64,000 nucleotides of DNA, from contig NZ_QBKN01000001.1 of the NCBI RefSeq assembly GCF_003054175.1, positions 186,001 to 250,000 of the forward strand, read 5' to 3'. A program made the translations under genes and the position numbers. This stretch comes from Allosediminivita pacifica (GTDB lineage: Bacteria > Pseudomonadota > Alphaproteobacteria > Rhodobacterales > Rhodobacteraceae). A model generated the notes under the pieces. That model was not told the origin of the DNA and made no database searches. It saw only the letters and a list, made by a program, of their open reading frames with translations. Below are positions 8,178 through 15,917 of the stretch, one piece after another. Position 1 is the stretch's first letter. Every line of letters begins with the position of its first letter.

Positions 8178-10340
8178 TCAGGGCTTGCGGCGCTTCGGCG
8201 GCTGCATGCCACCCTTGTCACGGGCAGGCTTGGCGCGTGCCGGCTTGCCCGGGGGCGTGAAGCGCTTCGAGGTGTCGGAGGCCGAGGCCGGCGCCTTGCG
8301 CGGCGCACCGGCGCCCCCGGGCTTGCCACCCTCGCCACGCGGCTTGCCGGTGCCCGGCTTGAAGCCATCGCCACGCGGCTTGCCGGCCCCGGGCTTGCCG
8401 GTCCGCGCGGGCCGCCCCTCGCCGGACTTGTAGGGCTTGTCGCCCTTCGGCTTGCCGAAGCCACGCTTGGCCGCCGGGGCATCGCCCGCCTCGCGCGCGG
8501 GGCGCTTGGCGGCCGGTGCCGCGTCGCGCGCCTTGCGCTCGCGCGGCTTGTCGGCCTGTGCAGGCCGCTCCGGCGCCGCCTCGGGGGCCGGGGCAGGGGC
8601 CTCCGGTGCCTTGGCAACAGCATCACCCTGCGGCGCGGGCGCCGCCTCGCGGCTCTCGCGCTTCGGCTTGAACCCGTCGCGCTTCGGCGCGGGCCGGTCG
8701 CCCTTGGGGCCTTCGCGCCGCGGCTTCGGCCCCGCAGGGCGCCCGCCAGCCGAGGGGCGCCCGAAATCCGGCTCCCCCTCGATCCGCCGCGCGGTCAGCC
8801 CGTCCTCGAGCTCGCCGCTCGCCCCAAGCGCCGCCTGGAAACGCGCCACGTTGCTCTCGGCGATCTCGACGAAGGTCTCGTCGTCGCGCACCCGGATCGC
8901 CCCGATGGCATCCTTGTCGAGCCCGCCAGCCCGCAGCAGCATCGGCAGCAGCCAGCGCGCCTCGGCCCGCTCGTTGCGCCCCACCGAAAGCGTGAACCAG
9001 ACGCTGGGACCAAAGGGCGCGCGCTCCTTGCGCTCGGGGCGCGCGTCCGGCGGCGACAGGTCCTCGGGCGCCGAATGCCGCGACCGGAACAGCCGCAGGT
9101 AGGCCGCGGCCACGGTCTCGGGCGATTGTGCTGCCAGCAGCCGTTTGGCGAATTCCGCCTCGGCCTCGCTCGGCGCCTCCTCCCAGACCGGATCGGCCAG
9201 CAGGCGTTCCTCGTCGCGGCGCAGGATCTCCTCGGCGCCCGGCGGCACGGTCCACTCCGCCTGCACCTTGGCGCTCTGCAGCAGGCGCTCGGCCTTCTTC
9301 GTGGCCTTCGGCGGTACGATCAGCGCCGAAATCCCCTTGCGACCCGCGCGGCCCGTCCGGCCCGAACGGTGCAGCAGCGTCTCGCCGTTCGAGGGCAGCT
9401 CGGCATGCACCACCAGTTCGAGGTTCGGCAGGTCGATGCCCCGCGCCGCCACGTCGGTGGCCACGCAGACCCGCGCCCGGCCGTCGCGCATCGCCTGCAG
9501 CGCATGCGTCCGCTCCGCCTGGCTCAGCTCGCCCGACAGCGACACCACGGCAAAGCCGCGGTTGGCAAAGCGCGCGGTCAGCCGGTTCACCGTCGCCCGC
9601 GTGTTGGCAAAGACGATGGCATTGGGCGCCTCGTGGTAGCGCAGCAGGTTAATGATGGCGTTCTCGGCGTCCTGCTGGGCCACCCGCAGCGCCTGGTAGG
9701 CGATGTCCGAATGCTGGCCCTTGCCCGAGAGCGTCGTCACCCGCACCGCGTCGCGCTGGTACTGCTGTGCGAGCTTCACGATCATCGGCGGCACCGTGGC
9801 CGAGAACATCAGCGTGCGCCGGTCGGCCGGCGCCTCGCCCAGCATGAATTCCAGATCCTCGCGGAAGCCGAGGTCGAGCATCTCGTCCGCCTCGTCGAGC
9901 ACCACCGCCCGCAGCGCGCTCATGTCGAGCGATCCGCGCCGGATGTGGTCGGTCAGACGGCCGGGCGTGCCCACGACCACATGCGCCCCGCGTTCCAGCG
10001 CCCGGCGCTCGTCGCGCATGTCCATGCCGCCGACGCAGGTGGTGACCCGCGCGCCCGCCTTGGCATAAAGCCAGTCGAGCTCGCGGCTGACCTGGAAGGC
10101 CAGCTCGCGGGTGGGGGCCACGATCAGCGCCTGCGGCGCGGCGGCCACGCCGAACACCCCATCCTCGCCCAGAAGGGTGGGCGCGATGGCAAGGCCGAAG
10201 CCCACGGTCTTGCCCGACCCGGTCTGCGCCGAGACAAGCAGGTCCGCCGCGTTCAGGTCGGGATCGGTGACCGCCTCCTGGACGGGGGTCAACGTGTCGT
10301 AGCCACGCTCGGCGAGCGCATCGGAGAGGGTCTGGATCAT
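8178..10340 (-). CDS. DEAD-box RNA helicase with DbpA-type RNA-binding domain and long basic tail
   Basis: ATP-dependent RNA helicase of 720 residues, probably in ribosome assembly or RNA turnover. Helicase motifs in order: AQTGSGKT (I), PTRELAFQ (Ia), TPGRLTDHI, LDEADEMLD (II), SAT (III), VFANTRATVNRL, ATDVAARGIDLPN (V), HRSGRTGRAGR (VI). A DbpA/CsdA-like RNA-binding fold follows at about residues 455-525 (FTLSVGRNERAEARWLLPMLLRAGGLDKDAIG). Residues about 535-720 are low-complexity and rich in Lys, Arg, Pro, Gly and Ala, with repeated GKPRG-type units, probably disordered and RNA-binding. ATG at 10340. Confidence 0.9.
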   Translation of the reverse strand: MIQTLSDALAERGYDTLTPVQEAVTDPDLNAADLLVSAQTGSGKTVGFGLAIAPTLLGEDGVFGVAAAPQALIVAPTRELAFQVSRELDWLYAKAGARVTTCVGGMDMRDERRALERGAHVVVGTPGRLTDHIRRGSLDMSALRAVVLDEADEMLDLGFREDLEFMLGEAPADRRTLMFSATVPPMIVKLAQQYQRDAVRVTTLSGKGQHSDIAYQALRVAQQDAENAIINLLRYHEAPNAIVFANTRATVNRLTARFANRGFAVVSLSGELSQAERTHALQAMRDGRARVCVATDVAARGIDLPNLELVVHAELPSNGETLLHRSGRTGRAGRKGISALIVPPKATKKAERLLQSAKVQAEWTVPPGAEEILRRDEERLLADPVWEEAPSEAEAEFAKRLLAAQSPETVAAAYLRLFRSRHSAPEDLSPPDARPERKERAPFGPSVWFTLSVGRNERAEARWLLPMLLRAGGLDKDAIGAIRVRDDETFVEIAESNVARFQAALGASGELEDGLTARRIEGEPDFGRPSAGGRPAGPKPRREGPKGDRPAPKRDGFKPKRESREAAPAPQGDAVAKAPEAPAPAPEAAPERPAQADKPRERKARDAAPAAKRPAREAGDAPAAKRGFGKPKGDKPYKSGEGRPARTGKPGAGKPRGDGFKPGTGKPRGEGGKPGGAGAPRKAPASASDTSKRFTPPGKPARAKPARDKGGMQPPKRRKP

Positions 10341-10506
10341 CTGGAAACCGTGTTGCGGGGGACGGCACCGTGCCGTGCCCGGCCTGCTGGACAGGGGGAA
10401 AGGGGCTCCCTAACGCATATGCGGGCGTTTGTATACGGGGGAATTGGGGCGCGGGCGACGGCGCGGCGCGGTGGCTGGCCGCAGGCAGGAAAGCTGCCCC
10501 CCCGGA

Positions 10507-11127
10507 CTAGAGCGAGATGATCCGCCACCCGCCGCGCCGATAGACCCAAAGCCCCGCGAAGAGCACGGCGAACATCCCCGCGATGTCACCGACCGCGTAG
10601 AGCAGCATGATTCCGGTCGAACTGCCGGGCGACACGTAGCTGTCGAAGACGATCATCTGTCCGATGGAGTTCAGCAGCGAGGAGGCCAGGCCGACCACCA
10701 CCAGCGCGCGCCCTTCCACCCGCCGCCCGGTCCCGGCATAGCCGCTGGTGCCGAGATGACGCAGCGTCTCGAAGATCACGATCGTCGACAGCGCTCCGAC
10801 CAGGATCGATGGCACCAGCACCGGCGCAAGGGTCCGAAGCGTCTCGGGGTCGGTGAAGATCCACTCCGAGAGCGCCCCGCCAAGGATCAGCCCCGGCACC
10901 GCCTTCCATCGCAGGAACCAGACCGACAGCACGCGGATGCCATGTGGAAGGTACAGAAGGCTCGCGTAGGTCGTCGCATCACCCAGCACGTAGGATTGCA
11001 GGGGCGTGATGCAGAGCGCGGTGATGGCGTGGCTGGCCACGTAGAGCGCGGCGGTGATCGCCACCACCGAGAGGAAATGTCCCAATCCGGCGACGAGGGT
11101 GCGGTCTTCCGTCGTACCGAAGGTCAT
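10507..11127 (-). CDS. Integral membrane protein, MASE1-like
   Basis: A 206-residue hydrophobic protein with about six predicted membrane helices. The stretch YLPHGIRVLSVWFLRWKAVPGLILGGALSEWIF resembles the MASE1 sensory membrane domain, but no signalling output domain is attached, so a sensor role is only a guess. It could be a stand-alone partner of an unlinked regulator. ACGAGG precedes the ATG at 11127. Upstream lies an unusual repeat-rich region (11229-11290). Confidence 0.6.
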   Translation of the reverse strand: MTFGTTEDRTLVAGLGHFLSVVAITAALYVASHAITALCITPLQSYVLGDATTYASLLYLPHGIRVLSVWFLRWKAVPGLILGGALSEWIFTDPETLRTLAPVLVPSILVGALSTIVIFETLRHLGTSGYAGTGRRVEGRALVVVGLASSLLNSIGQMIVFDSYVSPGSSTGIMLLYAVGDIAGMFAVLFAGLWVYRRGGWRIISL

Positions 11128-11228
11128 TGTGTGGCCTCGTGGGGCCGTCTGCCGGTCAGCAAGACCTGGCTGCCGAGGGCTCGGGCCGGCGCCGCCGGGA
11201 CCCGTGAAGGATGGGCTGGGAACATCAT

Positions 11229-11290
11229 CGAGTCAAAGTTTGCGAGTATTCGAGTCAAAGGTTGTGATATCCCCGACTCGCAAATGAGTC
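11229..11290. promoter_or_regulatory. Repeat-rich element with four GANTC sites
   Basis: The direct repeat CGAGTCAAAG occurs at 11229-11238 and 11251-11260 (22 bp apart, about two helical turns). A perfect 9-bp inverted repeat TTTGCGAGT/ACTCGCAAA is at 11239-11247 and 11276-11284. Four GANTC sites, the target of the alphaproteobacterial methylase CcrM, fall in 61 bp (11230, 11252, 11275, 11286). It lies about 100 bp upstream of the membrane-protein gene, inside a 463-bp gap. The rest of the gap (11291-11468) shows nothing I can name. Confidence 0.45.
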
Positions 11291-11468
11291 TTTACCGAAC
11301 GTTAAAATTTCCGTTCAACTGCAGTCTTTAGGCGCCGGAAGGTGCAAATTTCGCGACGCCCGCGACCCTGCCGCGCGATGCGCGCTCACCCATTCCATGA
11401 GCGCCGGGGGCGAGCCAGCATGCCACCGGAATGTCGCGGAGCCCGTCGCCTGCAATCCAAGGCCCGTC

Positions 11469-11553
11469 GGGGACACCCCTAATTTTCAGTTAATTCGTCT
11501 CTGTAATCCATTGATTCATATACGCCCACAGGATGTCCCGGCCCGGGACACCC
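11469..11553 (+). repeat. Dispersed intergenic repeat, family 1, copy A
   Basis: About 85 bp: opens with GGGGACACCCCTAA, continues with TTCAGTTAATTCGTCTCTGT and AATCCATTGATT, and ends with the palindrome TGTCCCGGCCCGGGACA at 11534-11550. Related copies lie at 29123, 47124 and, inverted, 51951. It sits 38 bp beyond the 3' end of the GNAT gene. Confidence 0.75.
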
Positions 11554-11590
11554 CGTTTGGCGCTCCAAGGCACCCTGCGGCGGGGAAGGC

Positions 11591-12292
11591 TCAGCCCTCC
11601 CGGAGCGCCTTCAGCGAGACCTTCTGCCGCCCCTCGGCGTCGAAATTCTCCGGCGCCAGCCAGGCCTCAAACCCCGCCTTCAGCCGGGGCCACTCGCTGT
11701 CGATCACCGAGAACCAGGCCGTGTCCCGGTTGCGCCCCTTGACGACCGTGGCCTGCCGGAAGGTGCCCTCATAGGTGAACCCCAGCCGCCCCGCCGCGGC
11801 CCGCGAGGGGGCGTTGAGCGCGTCGCATTTCCACTCGTACCGGCGATAGCCGAGGTGGTCGAAGACATGCCCCATCATCAGCGCCATGGCCTCGGTCGCC
11901 AGCCGCGTCCGCTGCAGGGGCGGGGCGAAATGGATGAAGCCCACCTCCACCGACCCCACCTCGGGAGCGATCCTGAGATAGGAACAGACCCCGAGCGCGA
12001 CGCCATCGGGATCGGTCACGGCAAAGAACAGCGGGTCCTCGCTCTCCGCCGCCTGCATCGCCCAGGCCCGCGCCGTCGCGACGTCGGGCCAGGGATGCAG
12101 CGGCATGTAGGTCCAGCCGCGCCCCTCGGGGTCCTCGGAATAGGCCGCGAACAGGGCATCCGCATGGCCCGCTTCCAGCGGCACCACGGCCCCGTAGCGG
12201 CCCGCCAGCGTCAGGTGCTGCGGGGCGGGTCGGGGCAGGGCGAGGTCCACGGGCAGCCCGACCGGCTGCCCGAGATGGTTCACCTCAGCCAA
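11591..12292 (-). CDS. GNAT-family N-acetyltransferase (RimJ/RimL type)
   Basis: Acetyl-CoA-dependent transferase of 233 residues. The Acetyltransf_3 pattern is visible: GAVVPLEAGHADALFAAY near the start, GSVEVGFIHFAPPLQRTRLATEAMALMM (acetyl-CoA loop) near 118-146, and YRRYEWKCDALNAPSRAAAGRLGFTYEG. RimJ/RimL-type enzymes modify ribosomal proteins, small amines or antibiotics; the substrate here is unknown. Its start overlaps the end of tpa by 8 bp, so it is co-transcribed with the taurine aminotransferase. Confidence 0.85.
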   Translation of the reverse strand: MAEVNHLGQPVGLPVDLALPRPAPQHLTLAGRYGAVVPLEAGHADALFAAYSEDPEGRGWTYMPLHPWPDVATARAWAMQAAESEDPLFFAVTDPDGVALGVCSYLRIAPEVGSVEVGFIHFAPPLQRTRLATEAMALMMGHVFDHLGYRRYEWKCDALNAPSRAAAGRLGFTYEGTFRQATVVKGRNRDTAWFSVIDSEWPRLKAGFEAWLAPENFDAEGRQKVSLKALREG

Positions 12293-13673
12293 AGACGCGT
12301 CCCAGCGCGCCCTCGGTCGCGGCGATGATCTGGTCGATGTCGTCCTTCGTGGCGATCAGCGCGGGGCTGTAGCACAGGGTGTTGTTCTTCCCCGGCACCG
12401 ACCGGTTGGTGGCCCCGATGATGACCCCCTGCGCCATGCAGTCCTTGACCACCGCCTGCACCTTCGCCTCGGCCATGGGCTCGCGCGTGCCGCGATCCGC
12501 CACCAGCTCGGCGCCCAGGAACAGTCCCTTGCCGCGCACGTTGCCGATCACCTCGTGCCTGTCGGCCAGCGCCTGCAGCTGGTCGAGCATGTAGTCGCCC
12601 ATCTTGGTGGTGTTCTCCAGCAGGCCCTCTTCCTCGATGATCGCCATGTTCTCGATCGCGGCGGCCGGACCGGCGGTGCAGCCCCCGAAGGTCGAGATGT
12701 CGCGGAAGTAGTTCAGCGGATCGGTGTCGTCGTCCTTGAACAGCTCGAACACCTTCTCGTTCGTCACGAGGCAGGCGATGGCGGCATAGCCCGAGGCCAC
12801 GCCCTTGGCCATGGTCACGAAATCCGGCTCGATCCCGTAATGCTGGTAGCCGAACCAGGTGCCCGTCCGGCCCACGCCGCAGACCACCTCGTCGATGTGC
12901 AACAGGATCTCGTACTTGTCGCAGATCTCGCGCACCTTCTGCCAGTAGCCCTCGGGCGGCACGATCACGCCGCCGCCGGCGGTCACGGGCTCAAGGCAGA
13001 GCGCGCCCACCGTCTCGGGCCCCTCGGCCAGGATCACCTTCTCGATCTGGGAGGCCGCCCATTCGCCGTAGTTCTCTTCCGGCGCGCCCTCCTGCTCGAA
13101 AGCGCGGTATTCAAGACAGTGCGGCACCCGGACAAAGCCCGGCGCAAAGGGCCCGTACTGCGCGTTGCGCTCGTCCTGCCCGCCCGCGCTCAGGCAGCCG
13201 ATGGTCGTGCCATGATAGTCGCGGTCACGGTAGAGGATCTTGTGCTTCTTGCCGCCGAAGCGCTTGTGCGCGATCTGGCGGACCATCTTGAAGGCCTTCT
13301 CGTTGGCCTCGGACCCCGAGTTGCAGTAGTAGACCCGGCTCATCCCCGGCATTTTCTCCACCAGCTTCTCGGCAAACAGCGCGCCGGGGATCGAGCCCAT
13401 GGAGCCCGCGAAATAGTTCATCTTCATCAACTGGTCATAGACCGCCTTCGCGATCCGCTCGCGGCCGTAGCCCACGTTCACCGTCCACACCGCGCCCGAC
13501 ACGGCGTCGAGGTGTTCCTTGCCGCCCTGGTCCCAGACCCGCATGCCCTTGCCCTCGACGATGATGCGCGGATCATTCGTCTCGAAGGGTTTGTGCTGCA
13601 TCAGGTGATGCCAGATGTGCGCGCGGTCGGCTTCGACCACGTGGCTCAGATCGTTGGGGCTGCCGTCCATCAT
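12285..13673 (-). CDS. tpa: Taurine--pyruvate aminotransferase
   Basis: Class III PLP aminotransferase of 462 residues. The N-terminus (ADRAHIWHHLMQHKPFETNDPRI), VWDQGGKEHLDAVSGAVWTVNVGYGRERIAK and NSGSEANEKAFKMVRQIAHK match taurine:pyruvate aminotransferases of roseobacters and Bilophila as I remember them. The PLP Lys is in TMAKGVASGYA near residue 287, and HIDEVVCGVGRTGTWFGYQ precedes it. It converts taurine plus pyruvate to sulfoacetaldehyde plus alanine in the cytosol. It is divergent from tauABC, which strongly supports the substrate. Xsc and Pta, the next enzymes of the pathway, are not in the window. Confidence 0.88.
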   Translation of the reverse strand: MMDGSPNDLSHVVEADRAHIWHHLMQHKPFETNDPRIIVEGKGMRVWDQGGKEHLDAVSGAVWTVNVGYGRERIAKAVYDQLMKMNYFAGSMGSIPGALFAEKLVEKMPGMSRVYYCNSGSEANEKAFKMVRQIAHKRFGGKKHKILYRDRDYHGTTIGCLSAGGQDERNAQYGPFAPGFVRVPHCLEYRAFEQEGAPEENYGEWAASQIEKVILAEGPETVGALCLEPVTAGGGVIVPPEGYWQKVREICDKYEILLHIDEVVCGVGRTGTWFGYQHYGIEPDFVTMAKGVASGYAAIACLVTNEKVFELFKDDDTDPLNYFRDISTFGGCTAGPAAAIENMAIIEEEGLLENTTKMGDYMLDQLQALADRHEVIGNVRGKGLFLGAELVADRGTREPMAEAKVQAVVKDCMAQGVIIGATNRSVPGKNNTLCYSPALIATKDDIDQIIAATEGALGRVFG

Positions 13674-13741
13674 GCGTCTCTCCTGCGCTGTGCGGGGGTG
13701 TTTCTTCTGAATAGCACATGCGCCACGGAAATGGGCAAGGC

Positions 13742-13774
13742 GTAGGTCCAGATGGGGTCGAGCTATGTATCCAG
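13742..13774 (-). promoter_or_regulatory. Candidate TauR-type operator between tpa and tauA
   Basis: On the minus strand CTGGATACAT and CTGGACCTAC form direct repeats whose matching TCCAG cores (plus strand 13747-13751 and 13770-13774) are 23 bp apart. TauR of Rhodobacter capsulatus, a MocR-type regulator, is reported to bind CTGGAC-type direct repeats near tau genes, hence this assignment. No tauR is present in the window. The rest of the 340-bp gap shows nothing else I can name. Confidence 0.4.
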
Positions 13775-14013
13775 TTTTGCCGCCGCGGGCGCTGCACCTA
13801 AGGTCACTTTCCTTAAAAATGGCGCGAATTCAGGCGGATGGGCCGGCAAACGAAGCCCGCGCTCGTTCGCGCCATCGGCACCCGATCAGGTCCCATGACC
13901 GAAAAACCGTTGATCGGGCACGAGAATTCCGCTCCGATCGGTCCAGAGCGCCGAAAAAAGGGCGCCAGGAACCGCCCATCCCGTGGGCAGACCAACAGGG
14001 GAGTACCAGGACT

Positions 14014-15015
14014 ATGACGATCAGGAACGCCTTGATGGCCGGTGCCGCCGGCATGGCCCTTGTCGCCGGGGCGCAGGCCGCGCAGGCGCAGGACATCACC
14101 GTCGGCTATTTCCTCGAATGGCCGATGCCCTTCCAGTACGCGAAGGCCACCGGCATGTACGACGAGGCGCTGGGCACGAGCGTCAACTGGGTCAGCTTCG
14201 ACACCGGCACCGCCATGTCCGCGGCCATGGCCTCGGGCGACGTGCAGCTTTCGGTCAGCCAGGGCGTCCCGCCCTTCGTGGTGGCGACCAGCGCCGGACA
14301 GGACCTGCAGGCCCTCGACGTGGCGGTCAGCTACTCCGACAACGACAACTGCGTCGTGCAGGAGATCCTGGAAATCGACAAGGACTCCGCCGCTGAGCTC
14401 GAGGGCAAGCGCGTCGCCGTGCCGCTCGGCACCGCCGCGCACTACGGCTTCCTCGAGCAGATGAACCACTTCGGCGTCGACATCACGACCATGGACGTGG
14501 TCGACATGGCCCCGCCCGACGGCGCCGCCGCGATGGCGCAGGGCTCCGTCGACATGGCCTGCGGCTGGGGCGGCAGCCTGCGCCGCATGAAGGACTACGG
14601 CAACGTGCTGCTGACCGGCGCCGAGAAGGAAGAACTCGGCATCCTCGTCTTCGACGTGACCTCCGGTCCCGCCACCTGGGTGGCCGAGAACTCCGACATG
14701 GTCGCGGCCTTCCTCGGCGTGACCGCCGAGGCCAACGCCATGTGGGCGGACGAGGCCAACCACGAGGAGATGCTCCCCGTGATCGCCAAGGACGCCGGCA
14801 TGGACGAGGAAGCCACCGCAGCGACGCTCGAAACCTTCGTCTTCCCGCCGGTCGAGGAGCAGCTCACCGAGAAATGGCTCGGCGGCGGCGCGCAGGACTT
14901 CATGGCGGGCGTCGCGCAGGTCTTCGTCGAGGCAGGCTCGATCGACAGCGCGCTCGACAGCTACGCCGACAACGTGAACACCGGCCCGCTCGAGACCGCG
15001 TCCTCGGGCATGTAA
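14014..15015 (+). CDS. tauA: Taurine ABC transporter, periplasmic binding protein
   Basis: A 333-residue solute-binding protein with signal peptide (MTIRNALMAGAAGMALVAGAQAAQAQ). The mature part begins DITVGYFLEWPMPFQYAKATG and has the NMT1/OpuAC-like pattern of TauA proteins (VSFDTGTAMSAAMASGDVQLS, PLGTAAHYGFLEQM, MACGWGGSLRRM). The ATG at 14014 is preceded by GGGGAG; a longer open frame from 13765 lacks a signal sequence at its start and runs through the promoter region. It captures taurine for TauBC. Divergent from tpa, first gene of tauABC. Confidence 0.9.
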   Translation: MTIRNALMAGAAGMALVAGAQAAQAQDITVGYFLEWPMPFQYAKATGMYDEALGTSVNWVSFDTGTAMSAAMASGDVQLSVSQGVPPFVVATSAGQDLQALDVAVSYSDNDNCVVQEILEIDKDSAAELEGKRVAVPLGTAAHYGFLEQMNHFGVDITTMDVVDMAPPDGAAAMAQGSVDMACGWGGSLRRMKDYGNVLLTGAEKEELGILVFDVTSGPATWVAENSDMVAAFLGVTAEANAMWADEANHEEMLPVIAKDAGMDEEATAATLETFVFPPVEEQLTEKWLGGGAQDFMAGVAQVFVEAGSIDSALDSYADNVNTGPLETASSGM

Positions 15016-15110
15016 ACCCCGGGCCCACACCCCGAAACGATCCCGGCCGGGCCGTCCCTTGGGCGGCCCGCGCCGCAAGCGCCCCATGCATTCGCGAAAG
15101 AGGCAGCACC

Positions 15111-15917
15111 ATGAGTGGGTTGACGATTGAAAACGTGTCGATGCGGTTCGATCTGCCGAACGGCACATCGGTGCAGGCGCTGAAGGATGTCTCGCTCGAC
15201 ATCAAGGAGGGCGAGCTGATGAGCGTGCTTGGCCCCTCGGGCTGCGGCAAGACCACGCTTCTCAACATCCTCGCGGGCTTCCTCGCCCCCACCGAAGGCA
15301 GGATCACCCTCAACGGCCACCCGGTGAAGGGTCCCGACGCCGAACGCGGGATGGTCTTCCAGCAGGGCGCGCTCTTCGAGTGGATGAACGTCCGCGACAA
15401 CGTCAGTTTCGGCCCCCGCATGGCCGGCAAGCGTGAAAGGGACTGGGGCGCCAACGTGGACCACCTGCTCGACGTGGTGGGACTGCGAGACTTCAAGGAA
15501 AAGGCCGTCTACGAGCTGTCCGGCGGCATGCAGCAGCGCGTGGCGCTGGCCCGATGCCTCGCCAACGATCCCGACGTGATCCTGATGGACGAACCGCTCG
15601 GCGCGCTTGACGCGCTTACCCGCGAGAAGATGCAGGGCCTCGTGCTGCGGCTCTGGAAGGAGACGGGCAAGACCATCATCCTCATCACCCATTCGGTGGA
15701 AGAGGCGCTTCTGCTCGGCGAACGCCTGCTGGTCATGGCCCCGCGCCCCGGCCGCATCCACGAGGAATACCGCCTTCCCTTCGCCGACGAAGGCGTCGGG
15801 CGCGACCTGCGCGAGGTCAAGAAGAACCCCGAGTTCGGCCAGAAGCGCGAGGAGATCCTCGGCATGATCTGGAACATGGAAGAGGAAATCATGGGACGCA
15901 CGGAGGCGGCGCAATGA
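15111..15917 (+). CDS. tauB: Taurine ABC transporter, ATP-binding protein
   Basis: ABC ATPase of 268 residues: Walker A GPSGCGKTT near residue 41, Q-loop VFQQGALFEW, signature LSGGMQQRVALAR, Walker B VILMDEPLGALD and the switch His in LITHSVEEAL. The subclass is the nitrate/sulfonate/taurine type, and neighbours tauA and tauC fix the role. The ATG at 15111 begins MSGLTIENVSMRF; its stop overlaps the tauC start by 4 bp (ATGA). Confidence 0.9.
   Translation: MSGLTIENVSMRFDLPNGTSVQALKDVSLDIKEGELMSVLGPSGCGKTTLLNILAGFLAPTEGRITLNGHPVKGPDAERGMVFQQGALFEWMNVRDNVSFGPRMAGKRERDWGANVDHLLDVVGLRDFKEKAVYELSGGMQQRVALARCLANDPDVILMDEPLGALDALTREKMQGLVLRLWKETGKTIILITHSVEEALLLGERLLVMAPRPGRIHEEYRLPFADEGVGRDLREVKKNPEFGQKREEILGMIWNMEEEIMGRTEAAQ

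Noticed and set aside
13813-15168. Minus-strand 451-codon frame over tauA
   Set aside because: Antisense shadow of tauA; His/Gly/Val-rich composition without any domain.
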